Positions 7,276-15,049 of a DNA stretch of 21,155 nucleotides are shown here, piece by piece. The stretch is taken from positions 6,576 through 27,730 of the forward strand of contig DIQB01000025.1 in the NCBI GenBank assembly GCA_002427165.1, written 5' to 3'. Position numbers and translations under genes: made by a program. Below the pieces are notes generated by a model, which saw only the letters and a list, made by a program, of their open reading frames with translations, was not told where the DNA came from and did no database searches. The first letter of the stretch is position 1; each line of letters opens with the position of its first letter. Origin of the DNA: Firmicutes bacterium UBA5473. Lineage in GTDB: Bacteria > Bacillota > DTU084.

Positions 7276-8031
7276 CTACCCTGAAAGCTCGCTGCTCTCT
7301 TTTTCATACTCCAGTTGTGCAAATGCCTCCTGTACATACAGATCATGGCCACCTGGAAAAATATTTAAATACTGCGAGTGACCACCCGCCTCGCAGAGAG
7401 CATTATAGAGCCTGAGACTGTGGGTGTAGGGAACAGATGGGTCGTATTTGCCATGATTGATAAAGACTCGACCTTGGGCGAGTTTCTTCACCATGTTGAT
7501 TGGAGAGCGGCGAAAATACTCCCAATCCACCTGGGGACTCTCTCCTGGCTCTCCACCACAGCAGGCTGCAATATGAGGCGCATAGTTTGGATTCTCACTA
7601 TGCCAGGCCTCAAGATCTGTGATGGGACACCATGAGCTTACCATCCTCCATCTTTTGGGATCAGAGGCCAGGGCGCAAAGAGCCATATGCCCTCCTCCAC
7701 TGCCACCTAACAGATAAATCTTATCTTTATCTATTTTCTCGGGATAACGCTCACAGAAAGCATCCACACTGTGGAGAATATCCGCAATTGCCAAAGGTGA
7801 GGCGCAAGCCTGCTGGCGCCTTGGATTAGTTACCAGATTCGGTCCACGGAAGCTGGGCAAAATCAGGGACCAATCCCGATCTTTTGCTGGCGGACCGTAA
7901 CTATTTACTTGGTTATCTAAATCAGCACTCCAGGTATGTAGCCCCACCAGAAGGGGTCTCCTCTTGCCCTGAGCGATACTAAGAAGTGCCTTCTCTTCCC
8001 CATCCACGCTTTTGAAAACAAACTCTTGCAC
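7276..8031 (-). CDS. S9-like alpha/beta hydrolase (probable serine esterase/peptidase)
   Basis: 251 aa, GTG start. The nucleophile elbow GGSGGG (109-114, S111) follows a hydrophobic strand (KIYLLGG). D197 in HGKYDPSVPY and H229 in FPGGHD complete a prolyl-oligopeptidase-type catalytic triad. An oxyanion-side motif LHTWSAD lies at 31-37. There is no signal peptide, so it is cytoplasmic. It lacks the N-terminal propeller of true S9 peptidases and is more likely an acyl or acetyl esterase. It lies 71 bp after dut on the same strand, so it may be read through from the ileS-dut transcript, but it could also be separate. The ribosome-binding site (AAGGA about 12 bp upstream) is weak and widely spaced, so the start is less sure than the frame. 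Confidence 0.82.
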   Translation of the reverse strand: MQEFVFKSVDGEEKALLSIAQGKRRPLLVGLHTWSADLDNQVNSYGPPAKDRDWSLILPSFRGPNLVTNPRRQQACASPLAIADILHSVDAFCERYPEKIDKDKIYLLGGSGGGHMALCALASDPKRWRMVSSWCPITDLEAWHSENPNYAPHIAACCGGEPGESPQVDWEYFRRSPINMVKKLAQGRVFINHGKYDPSVPYTHSLRLYNALCEAGGHSQYLNIFPGGHDLYVQEAFAQLEYEKESSELSG

Positions 8032-8102
8032 GGCTATTTCACTTCCTTGAAAATTTTTGCTAAATTAAACCTATAGGGGCCTATTACCCCCACAGCCAAA
8101 AC

Positions 8103-8543
8103 CTACTGTCCAGTACTGCCAAAGCCGCCATGTCGCTCTCCTTCGGCATTATCATCATCTGTGCAAAGGTACTTGAAGAAAATCCCCTGGGCAATCCGCT
8201 GTCCCTTCTCTATTGCAATGGGCTCTTGTCCTCGGTTTAGGAGGGGAAGCATCAGATGACCCTCATTTGTGGGATTGTCCACATAATCTGCATCAATAAT
8301 GGCAGTGCTGTTGGCTAGGGCGATATTACTTTTTATAGCGAGGCTACTGCGGATAAATATTTGCAGCACCTCATCAGGATTCATGTATGCCTTCAGCCCG
8401 GTGGGGACTAAAGTCACCGCACCGGGCGCAAGGACAACCCTCTCTCCTGCTTCAAGATCGTAGCCAGCACTGAGGCGAGTTTTCCGCGCGGGAAGATTGA
8501 TTCCCCTGCCTTGCCAACTACTTATAACTTCAAACCGTCTCAC
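8103..8543 (-). CDS. dut: Trimeric dUTP diphosphatase
   Basis: 146 aa, the normal length for homotrimeric dUTPase, which hydrolyses dUTP to dUMP and pyrophosphate to keep uracil out of DNA. The five family motifs are present in order: AGYDLEA (26-32), RSSLAIK (65-71), IIDADYVDN (82-90, D84 as the catalytic Asp), KGQRIAQGIF (113-122) and RHGGFGSTG (137-145). Motif 3 departs from the common IDxxYRGE form, reading IDADYVDNPTNEGH, close to the variant seen in some clostridial and phage-like dUTPases. The GTG start overlaps the end of ileS by 14 bp, with GGAGG upstream inside ileS, so translation is probably coupled and its expression follows the ileS T-box. Confidence 0.92.
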   Translation of the reverse strand: MRRFEVISSWQGRGINLPARKTRLSAGYDLEAGERVVLAPGAVTLVPTGLKAYMNPDEVLQIFIRSSLAIKSNIALANSTAIIDADYVDNPTNEGHLMLPLLNRGQEPIAIEKGQRIAQGIFFKYLCTDDDNAEGERHGGFGSTGQ

Positions 8544-11334
8544 CGGGGAGTTCCTCCATTACCTTGTGGCAGCGCTGGCAAAGATCTTCTTGGGGTGTAT
8601 ACTTCCAGCAGCGCTCACATTTATACCCTTGAGCCTTATTCACCACAACAGTTACGCCACGTAGCTCCTCAGCTTCCATGGCAAGATCCCCGCCCTGGGG
8701 CTCCTCTCCAAGCTTCCAGGTAAGATCTGAGACAATGGCCAAATCCATCATATACTCTGCGGGAAAGTCCTCTGCTATTTGAGACAAAGACTGGGGTCCG
8801 TAAATCTGAACTTCGGCCTCCAGCGAACTGCCAATAAGTTTTTGCGCACGAGCTCGCTCCAGGGCCTTTGAAATTTCACCTCGGAGCCTCAGCATGTTCT
8901 CGAAGCGCTCCGCGAGCTTCTCATCCAGATACCTTTCTTCTACCTGTGGCCAGGATGCTAAATGCACACTCTCAACCTCACGGCAAGACTCGGGCAGATG
9001 CTGCCAGATCTCCTCTGCAGTATGAGCCAAAACCGGTGCCAAGAGCCTAACCAAAGACTGAAGCACCTCGAAGATCACAGTCTGCACTGCCCTGCGTGTT
9101 TGGCTTGTAGGTGCTTCAACATAGAGACGATCTTTTACAACATCCAGGTAAAAAGCGCTCATCTGGACAGCGCAAAAATTATGGATGGAGTGATAGAGAA
9201 GATGGAAATCATAGTTCTCATAAGCCTGGGTAACTTTATCGGTAAGCTGCTGCAGCTCCATCAGGGCCCAGCGATCCAGTTCTGTCAGAGTCTCATAGGA
9301 AACCGCATCTGTTTTGGGATCGAAGTCACCTAGGTTACCGATAATGAAGCGGCAAGTATTGCGAATACGTCTGTAGACTTCACTCATCTGCTTGAGGATT
9401 CCATCTGAAATCCGCACATCATTCTTGTAATCTGCAGATGCCACCCACAGGCGCAAAATATCTGCTCCATACTGTTTGATCACCTTCTCCGGTGCCACCA
9501 CATTGCCCAAGGACTTGGACATCTTCTTCCCTTCTGCATCAACAGTGTAACCATGGGTGAGCACAGAACGATAAGGGGCAGAACCCTTTGTGGCGATGGC
9601 AGTGAGAAGAGACGATTGGAACCAGCCCCGATGCTGATCGCTGCCTTCAAGGTATAAATCAGCCGGGTACGAAAGCTCAGGCCGCTGCTCTACCACAGCA
9701 GTATGGCTGGAGCCTGAATCAAACCAGACGTCCATAATATCTGATTCCTTCCGGAAGTTAGAACTACCGCACTTGCATTTGGTGCCAGGGGGCAGAATCT
9801 CTCGAGCTTCGTGGGTATACCAACCATCAGAACCCTCTTTGCTAAACAGATCAGCTACAGCACTGATGCTCTCTTTGGTAATGAGCTCCCCTCCGCAATC
9901 TTCGCAGTAGAAGATGGGGATGGGCACACCCCAAATTCTCTGTCTGCTAATACACCAGTCCCTGCGCTCTGCCACCATATTGTAGATCCGCTCCTGGCCC
10001 CAAGAGGGGATCCAGTTGACAGATTTAATCGCTTCCAGTGCCTCTTTGCGGAAGCCTTCAACTGAGGCAAACCACTGGGCTGTAGCCCTGAAGATCACAG
10101 GCTCTTTACAGCGCCAGCAATGGGGGTATTGGTGAGAAAGATCTCCTGTGGAATGGAGCAACCCCGCTGCTGCCAAATCCCCTACTATTTTTTTATTTGC
10201 AGTTTTCAAATCTAAACCGGCATATTCTCCTGCCTCATCTGTAAGCACTCCGTGCTCATCCACAGGAGCCAAAATTTGCAAATTATAGCGCAGTCCCACT
10301 TCATAGTCCTCAAGACCATGGCCTGGCGCTGTGTGAACGCAGCCTGTACCTGCCTCCAAGGTAACGTGATCGCCTAAGATTACAGTTGATTCCCGCTCAA
10401 TAAAAGGATGGCGGCAAGTAATGCCTTCGAGTTCATTTCCTCTGAAGGTAGCAATCTCCTCAAGCTCTAGAAGGCCCAGGTCTTTTGCTACGGAATCCAC
10501 AAGCTCCGTTGCGAAAACATAGCGCTCCCGCTTCCCTCCATGCTGCGCCTCCACCAGACTATAGCTGAAATCCGGATGCAAGCAAACAGCCAGGTTTGCA
10601 GGCAGGGTCCAAGGAGTGGTGGTCCAAATGACAAAATAGGTGGGAATGTCGCTTTGGGGCAATTTATCCCCTGCCTCTGCCACAGGAAACTTTACATAAA
10701 TAGAGGGTGATACGTGATCTGCATACTCAATTTCAGCTTCTGCCAGGGCAGTCTCGCAATGGGGACACCAGTATACAGGTTTCTTACCTTTGTAGATATA
10801 ACCCCGCTGCGCCATCTGGCCGAACACTTCGATTTGCTTTGCTTCATAATCAGGAGTCAAAGTCAGATAGGGATGCTCCCAATCTCCAATGCAGCCCAGC
10901 CTTTTGAACTCTTCTTTTTGGATCTGGATAAATTTCAAGGCATAATCACGGCAGCTACGCCTAAATTCTATGGCAGGTACTTCATGCCTGTTCACACCCA
11001 TGGTTTTGATGACCTGCTGCTCAATGGGCAAACCATGGGTATCCCAGCCCGGGATATACGGGGTATAGAAACCACGCATGGTCTTATACCGCAGAACAAT
11101 ATCTTTGAGGATCTTGTTTAGGGCATGGCCTATGTGAATATGGCCATTGGCGTATGGTGGTCCATCGTGCAAGATGAAGCTTGGTGCGTTTTTTTCCTTA
11201 GCTCGCGCCAGAGATTTCTCGTATAGCTCTTTGCTTTCCCATAGCTTTTGAATCTGGGGCTCTCTTTGGGGAAGATTCCCACGCATGGGAAATTCAGTTT
11301 TAGGTAAGTTGAGTGTTTTTCCATAATCTGCCAT
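8530..11334 (-). CDS. ileS: Isoleucyl-tRNA synthetase
   Basis: 934 aa, full length for the bacterial form. It charges tRNA-Ile with isoleucine in the cytoplasm. Class I signatures are present: HIGH at 67-70 inside GPPYANGHIHIGH, and KMSKS at 604-608. The CP1 editing domain shows the TTTPWTLPAN stretch (238-247), which clears mischarged valine. The C-terminal zinc knuckle has C906, C909, C919 and C922. GWDTHGLPIE (96-105) and DVWFDSG (535-541) are further IleRS marks. The ATG follows AAGGAG at a 12-bp distance. It is controlled by the T-box leader immediately upstream, and dut overlaps its 3' end. Confidence 0.98.
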   Translation of the reverse strand: MADYGKTLNLPKTEFPMRGNLPQREPQIQKLWESKELYEKSLARAKEKNAPSFILHDGPPYANGHIHIGHALNKILKDIVLRYKTMRGFYTPYIPGWDTHGLPIEQQVIKTMGVNRHEVPAIEFRRSCRDYALKFIQIQKEEFKRLGCIGDWEHPYLTLTPDYEAKQIEVFGQMAQRGYIYKGKKPVYWCPHCETALAEAEIEYADHVSPSIYVKFPVAEAGDKLPQSDIPTYFVIWTTTPWTLPANLAVCLHPDFSYSLVEAQHGGKRERYVFATELVDSVAKDLGLLELEEIATFRGNELEGITCRHPFIERESTVILGDHVTLEAGTGCVHTAPGHGLEDYEVGLRYNLQILAPVDEHGVLTDEAGEYAGLDLKTANKKIVGDLAAAGLLHSTGDLSHQYPHCWRCKEPVIFRATAQWFASVEGFRKEALEAIKSVNWIPSWGQERIYNMVAERRDWCISRQRIWGVPIPIFYCEDCGGELITKESISAVADLFSKEGSDGWYTHEAREILPPGTKCKCGSSNFRKESDIMDVWFDSGSSHTAVVEQRPELSYPADLYLEGSDQHRGWFQSSLLTAIATKGSAPYRSVLTHGYTVDAEGKKMSKSLGNVVAPEKVIKQYGADILRLWVASADYKNDVRISDGILKQMSEVYRRIRNTCRFIIGNLGDFDPKTDAVSYETLTELDRWALMELQQLTDKVTQAYENYDFHLLYHSIHNFCAVQMSAFYLDVVKDRLYVEAPTSQTRRAVQTVIFEVLQSLVRLLAPVLAHTAEEIWQHLPESCREVESVHLASWPQVEERYLDEKLAERFENMLRLRGEISKALERARAQKLIGSSLEAEVQIYGPQSLSQIAEDFPAEYMMDLAIVSDLTWKLGEEPQGGDLAMEAEELRGVTVVVNKAQGYKCERCWKYTPQEDLCQRCHKVMEELPGETV

Positions 11335-11367
11335 TTTTTACCATAGCTCCTTTTTTATTTTAGGTAT

Positions 11368-11403
11368 AAAAAAACCCCATCCCACACAATAAAGGGACGG
11401 GGT
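11368..11403 (-). terminator. Regulated terminator of the ileS T-box
   Basis: A 10-bp stem, ACCCCGTCCC / GGGATGGGGT on the minus strand with one G-U pair, encloses a 10-nt loop and is followed by seven Ts. It is mutually exclusive with the antiterminator formed by the T-box sequence at 11413-11426. Confidence 0.93.
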
Positions 11404-11608
11404 ATGATTCCTCGCGGTACCACCCTTTTTGGCCTAAAAGCCCTCTTGTGTCGATAACGGTGACAGCCGGCTGCACTTACTGCTTTCAGTGCAGCACTCC
11501 GAGGTGATCTTCCCCACCACAAGACGCGTCAGGCTCGCACCGCCCCTGATTCGCTAGGCCGTCTCTATGCTGGGTACTCTCCTCATCAACGCTTTAGCTT
11601 TGTAACTT
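11368..11608 (-). ncRNA. T-box leader, Ile (AUC) specifier, upstream of ileS
   Basis: The conserved T-box sequence AGGGTGGTACCGCG is at 11413-11426 on the minus strand and is followed by a terminator that it can replace with an antiterminator. Stem I features are visible upstream: ATGAGGAGAGTA near the base and an AGCGAATCAGG ... GGTGCGAGCCTG distal region. The specifier loop GAAGATCACCTC puts ATC (Ile) at 11506-11508, followed by the usual purine. Uncharged tRNA-Ile(GAU) would bind and allow read-through into ileS. The leader's amino-acid identity agrees with the gene it controls. Confidence 0.96.
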
Positions 11609-11614
11609 TCATTC

Positions 11615-11644
11615 ATTATACTACAACCAATGCGCAAGCGTCAA
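11615..11644 (-). promoter_or_regulatory. SigmaA promoter of the ileS-dut operon
   Basis: Minus-strand TTGACG (11639-11644), 18-bp spacer, TATAAT (11615-11620). It places transcription start near 11608, right at the beginning of the T-box leader. Confidence 0.85.
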
Positions 11645-11799
11645 TACATGAAAAAAGAATCAAAGTATAACCTGTGAGCAAGTTAGCCAAACCTTTCGCC
11701 GGGATTGTAACAAAACTCAACTTGAAATAAACTCTGACCTATGAAAGATAATGACCAAATCGGGAATTTTGCTTAATAAGTTATCACTTTGGAAAACTT

Positions 11800-11824
11800 A
11801 CGATCTATGAATGATCGTGATCAT
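11800..11824. repeat. Overlapping palindromes upstream of the AAA ATPase gene
   Basis: ACGATC (11800-11805) and GATCGT (11813-11818) form a perfect inverted repeat with a 7-bp spacer. Overlapping it, ATGATC (11811-11816) and GATCAT (11819-11824) form a second with a 2-bp spacer. They sit 40-70 bp upstream of the -35, in a stretch (about 11645-11916) that has no gene. These could be regulator sites or chance features of an AT-rich region. Confidence 0.5.
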
Positions 11825-11855
11825 ATTGGTTAAGATAATAAAAGATGATACCCCT

Positions 11856-11883
11856 GATAATCATCCTTGACATAATGATTATC
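11856..11883 (+). promoter_or_regulatory. Fur-box-like operator spanning the -35 of the ATPase gene
   Basis: A perfect 9-bp inverted repeat, GATAATCAT / ATGATTATC, with a 10-bp spacer that contains the -35 TTGACA. The half-sites resemble those of Fur/PerR-type boxes (GATAAT...ATTATC), but the arms are spaced further apart than in a classical 7-1-7 box. Binding by any repressor here would block the promoter. Confidence 0.6.
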
Positions 11884-11894
11884 GTAAGTATAAT
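11867..11894 (+). promoter_or_regulatory. SigmaA promoter of the AAA/DUF234 ATPase gene
   Basis: TTGACA (11867-11872), 16-bp spacer, TATAAT (11889-11894): both hexamers are consensus. The TTG start codon at 11917 follows the ribosome-binding stretch AGGGGGTGA, so the leader is very short (about 15 nt). Confidence 0.85.
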
Positions 11895-11916
11895 TTAATA
11901 TAGGGGGTGAGTTCCT

Positions 11917-13302
11917 TTGAAATTTGTTGACCGCAAAAATGAATTAGAAACCTTGAATCGTTTATACAACAAAAACGGCTCTTCTATGGTGATAATTTAT
12001 GGTCGTCGCCGCGTGGGCAAAACAGCATTAATTCAAGAATTTATTCAAAACAAACCAAACGTATATTTCCTAGCCTCTCAAGAAAAAGAAGATCAAAACC
12101 AGAAGGAATTTCAAAACTTGATCGCTTCCTTTTCCCAGCAATCAATATTAAACGTTGCAGAAGGTTTAAGATGGGATGACCTATTCCGGATGCTTATAGA
12201 AACGAAGACAGATGGAAAAAAGATCCTTGTGATTGATGAGTTCCAATACCTATGTCAATCTAATAAAGCTTTTCCTAGTATTATGCAACGCATATGGGAT
12301 AATATTATGGAACCAGACAGAAATATCATGCTCATGCTCTGTGGCTCCTATATTCGCATGATGGAGTCAGAAACCCTCTCCTATACCAGTCCCCTGTATG
12401 GAAGGCGAGATGCGCAAATAAAACTAGGGCCAATTCCCTTTTTATATTATCAAGACTTCATGCCAGAAAAAAACGAAGCGGAGCTAATAGAGTATTATTC
12501 AATCACCGGTGGGGTTCCCTATTATATAAAAGCATTTCAGGGATCGGATGATATTTTTTCAGCAATAGAAACAAATATCTTATCACAACACAGCATCCTT
12601 TTTGCAGAACCATACTTTCTCCTCCAAAACGAGGTGCGCGAGATTGGGAGTTTCTTCTCCATTATCAAAACTATTGCTGCAGGCGAACGGAGAGTGTCAG
12701 GTATTGCTTCGCGAAGCGGAGTTGCTCAAAGCAGTATTCAAAAATACATGGAGACCTTAATTCAACTAGAGCTGGTAGAAAGGCGGGTACCAGTTACCGA
12801 AACTAATCCAGAAAAAAGCAAAAAATCACTTTACTACATCAAGGATCACTTCCTAGCTTTCTGGTTCCGCTATGTTTTCCCTAGCCGCGCTTCATTGGAA
12901 AGAGGAAAAACCGGAGAGGCTATGCAGAGAATTCGCCAAACCTTTATTGAAAATCATGTCTCCTTTGTTTATGAAGACATCTGCACAGAAAAGCTCTGGC
13001 AGCTCAGTGAGGAAGGGAAATTGGGTTTTCTTCTGAACCGAGTGGGGCATTGGTGGAATAAGCACGAGGAAATTGATCTTGTGGGTCTAGGGGAAGATAA
13101 TCATTCTATAATCTTTGGTGAGTGTAAATATACAAAACGCCCAATTGGCCCCTCAGTCCTCCGAGATCTTGAACGCAAAGCAAGCCTTGTTCCGTGGAAC
13201 GCAAAAGATAGAAAAGAAAGCTTTGTCCTCTTCAGCCCCAGTGGCTATACCCAATCGCTGAAGAGCATAGCCCAGGCCCGGGATGATGTTCTGCTCATCT
13301 AA
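11917..13302 (+). CDS. AAA ATPase with DUF234-type nuclease-like C-terminus
   Basis: 461 aa, TTG start. The N-terminal STAND/AAA-type ATPase of the 'archaeal ATPase' family has Walker A GRRRVGKT (29-36), Walker B ILVIDEFQYL (103-112; D107, E108) and a sensor-like stretch LMLCGSY (139-145). A winged-helix segment lies at about 255-290 (VSGIASRSGVAQSSIQKYMETL). The C-terminal DUF234 region carries EEIDLVG ... GECKY (384-405). Its D387, E402 and K404 match a PD-(D/E)xK nuclease pattern. The family is common in archaea and scattered in Firmicutes, often as isolated, laterally acquired genes; its biological role is not established. Here it is a single gene with a strong but apparently operator-covered promoter. 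Confidence 0.9.
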   Translation: MKFVDRKNELETLNRLYNKNGSSMVIIYGRRRVGKTALIQEFIQNKPNVYFLASQEKEDQNQKEFQNLIASFSQQSILNVAEGLRWDDLFRMLIETKTDGKKILVIDEFQYLCQSNKAFPSIMQRIWDNIMEPDRNIMLMLCGSYIRMMESETLSYTSPLYGRRDAQIKLGPIPFLYYQDFMPEKNEAELIEYYSITGGVPYYIKAFQGSDDIFSAIETNILSQHSILFAEPYFLLQNEVREIGSFFSIIKTIAAGERRVSGIASRSGVAQSSIQKYMETLIQLELVERRVPVTETNPEKSKKSLYYIKDHFLAFWFRYVFPSRASLERGKTGEAMQRIRQTFIENHVSFVYEDICTEKLWQLSEEGKLGFLLNRVGHWWNKHEEIDLVGLGEDNHSIIFGECKYTKRPIGPSVLRDLERKASLVPWNAKDRKESFVLFSPSGYTQSLKSIAQARDDVLLI

Positions 13303-13323
13303 CCTGAAATAACCCTCTTTCCA

Positions 13324-13373
13324 AACCAAAAAGAAACTCCGTACTGTTTGAGGTACGGAGTTTCTTTTTGGTT
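13324..13373. terminator. Bidirectional terminator between convergent genes
   Basis: A perfect 21-bp inverted repeat (13324-13344 and 13353-13373) with an 8-nt loop. The outer arms are AACCAAAAAGAAAC / GTTTCTTTTTGGTT, so each strand ends in a T-rich run. It lies 21 bp past the ATPase stop and overlaps the TAA of the convergent barrel gene, serving both. Confidence 0.92.
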
Positions 13374-13926
13374 AAAATACAATCCCGAAAGAAACAGTTG
13401 TTCTGTTATAAGTGTATTCGGTTTTAGTAAATGAGCTCATTTCCTGACCACTTGCGGAAGCGTAATTTGCTTCAATCCGGAACTGATCTTGAAAATTAAT
13501 ACCTACACCTAAGCTATAGTAAAGACCACCTTCAGCTTTTATGTTACTACTCTCGCTGTAAGGACCATTAAATAGGCTATAGCCAAAGCGTCCGCTGAAA
13601 TAGGGCTGTGTTCCCCGCCTCCAGGAGCTTGAGGTACCATGATAGTTCACAAACCCATAGATGGGTATGAACTGAATTGTTCTACTAGAAGACCAAGGTC
13701 TCTCCTTCTGATACTCCACACCCAGGCCCAACTGGGCACTTGGTGTTTTCGTAAAGATCAAATCTGCACCAACAGCAAAGCCGGGATCTAATTTTCTTGG
13801 ATTGTCGCTATTGTTCACCATCACCTGTCCATCAAGATCCACAGTCAATCTGGTTACAGTGCTAGCTGCCAGGGCGCTGCTAGTAGCAAGTAGAAATAGT
13901 AGCGCAACGAGAATATGCTTTTTCAT
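13372..13926 (-). CDS. Small outer-membrane beta-barrel-like protein
   Basis: 184 aa, ATG start with GGAGG upstream. Residues 1-20 form a signal peptide (MKKHILVALLFLLATSSALA). The rest is made of alternating polar/apolar, aromatic-rich strands with short turns: for example FAVGADLIF, SAQLGLGVEY, FIPIYGFVNY, YFSGRFGYSLF, LYYSLGVGINF, FRIEANYASA and TTVSFGIVF, about eight strands. The last residue is Phe, the usual BAM-recognition end. This matches the OmpW/OmpA-like 'outer membrane beta-barrel' style and implies an outer membrane. It has no Cys and no enzymatic motif. It may be a porin-like or structural protein. It is a single-gene unit; no clear promoter was found in the 170-bp upstream gap. 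Confidence 0.8.
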   Translation of the reverse strand: MKKHILVALLFLLATSSALAASTVTRLTVDLDGQVMVNNSDNPRKLDPGFAVGADLIFTKTPSAQLGLGVEYQKERPWSSSRTIQFIPIYGFVNYHGTSSSWRRGTQPYFSGRFGYSLFNGPYSESSNIKAEGGLYYSLGVGINFQDQFRIEANYASASGQEMSSFTKTEYTYNRTTVSFGIVF

Positions 13927-14096
13927 CTAATCCAACCTCCATAGCATTTTATCTATACTCTATTCTAACCTAAGCCTGGGGTTTTAGCACCTAGGCACAA
14001 TGCTAATTAGAGGTAATTGGCTGCTTATTGCTCCCCCATCCTAATTTAGAGAGCTGCTTTTCTTTCCCAAAAGAAGAAGTTTTATTATGAAGATGC

Positions 14097-15038
14097 TCAA
14101 TTATCAAGGCTATACAAACCCAGTTTGTTCAGATCTTTCAAGTCCTCGATTTTATCCCTCCCCACCAAACCGACTAAGGCATAGACCTTATGGATAGGGT
14201 CATACCAGAATTCATGCAGGAGGCGAAAATTATCAATCTCAGCGGTGTTTCTCACATGGATTCTGGGACCTGTGCAATAGAGAAGCTCATCGCCGATTTT
14301 GATATGATCCTCATCTTCATAGCTCACAGGCAATTTTTTTTGAATATATTCTTTTACATTCTCCTCAAGCCACCTAAGGTCAATCTCAGGCTGTTGGGGA
14401 AACTCCAAAACAAAGCCGTTTTTTACATCAGCATGGATTAGTTGTTGCTCAAAACCACAGCGGGTATCTAAAATTTTGCACGTAAGATCTTCTGCAGTAT
14501 GGGCCATTTTCCTACTATGGATGGATTTGAAAACAATTTCAGCGAGATCCCCTGGCTTGGGGCCGAAAATATTGGGCCTGGTTACAATCACCTCTTCGCC
14601 AATCCCAATTAGCATCTCTGCATTCATACCCAGATGGGGGTAAATCAGCTCAAAGTGCTCAATAACTACCCTTTTCCCCTGCTCCACAGCATGCCTTACT
14701 GCTTCCACTAAAATGTAGGGCTGGGTGAAGGCAGACTCAAAGCGGAAATCCATATGATAGGTATGGCTACTGAAAAAAGTATTATCTCCATTAGCCAGAA
14801 GAGGCAGCGGACGGACCCTGACACCTTCATCATCATTGGAAAGCTCAAGGCCAGGAAACATGCCCCGGATCAAGAGGGACTTGCCTGCACCACTATCGCC
14901 AACAAAACCGATTAGCTTATCTTGAGGGCTCAAATGTCGCTGGGCAATCTGATGGCCCAGGTTAAGCAATCGATCTTTGCCTCTGGGGGCAAAATAAACT
15001 GCATACATCAGAGACTCGGGAAGCAAGTTGGATGGCAT
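14097..15038 (-). CDS. P-loop NTPase fused to an AlaRS/ThrRS-type second additional domain (SAD)
   Basis: 313 aa; GAGGAG precedes the ATG. The N-terminal half has a Walker A, GDSGAGKS (47-54), and a possible Walker B, RVVIEHFEL (123-131), as in P-loop kinases. The C-terminal half reads like the editing SAD of alanyl/threonyl-tRNA synthetases. HTAEDL (180-185) stands where HxxxH occurs, and KNGFVLEF (206-213) matches the 'DNGFYYDF' strand. A helix with LEENVKEYIQKKLPV follows, then CTGPRIHVRNTAEIDNFRL (255-273), which matches the AlaRS C-G-G-T-H-V-x-N-T-G-E-I segment. The metal motif is altered: H180xxxD184 and C255-x5-H261. There is no synthetase catalytic or tRNA-binding domain. It is last in the glutamate mutase operon, 11 bp after the DUF4387 gene. 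Function unknown; tRNA editing is not implied. Confidence 0.8.
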   Translation of the reverse strand: MPSNLLPESLMYAVYFAPRGKDRLLNLGHQIAQRHLSPQDKLIGFVGDSGAGKSLLIRGMFPGLELSNDDEGVRVRPLPLLANGDNTFFSSHTYHMDFRFESAFTQPYILVEAVRHAVEQGKRVVIEHFELIYPHLGMNAEMLIGIGEEVIVTRPNIFGPKPGDLAEIVFKSIHSRKMAHTAEDLTCKILDTRCGFEQQLIHADVKNGFVLEFPQQPEIDLRWLEENVKEYIQKKLPVSYEDEDHIKIGDELLYCTGPRIHVRNTAEIDNFRLLHEFWYDPIHKVYALVGLVGRDKIEDLKDLNKLGLYSLDN

Positions 15039-15049
15039 TTAACCACTCC

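Noticed and set aside
8032..8102. GGGG/CCCC hairpin between dut and the hydrolase gene
   Set aside because: Only 4-5 pairs and no T-run on either strand; not enough for a terminator call.
11645..11799. Small RNA or small gene in the gap before the palindromes
   Set aside because: No open frame with a ribosome-binding site and no promoter-terminator pair could be found; only AT-rich sequence with scattered GATAAT-like words.
14041..14096. Possible terminator of the glutamate mutase operon (TTCTTT/AAAGAA words)
   Set aside because: The stem is only 6 A/T-rich pairs and no T-run follows, so it would not be stable.
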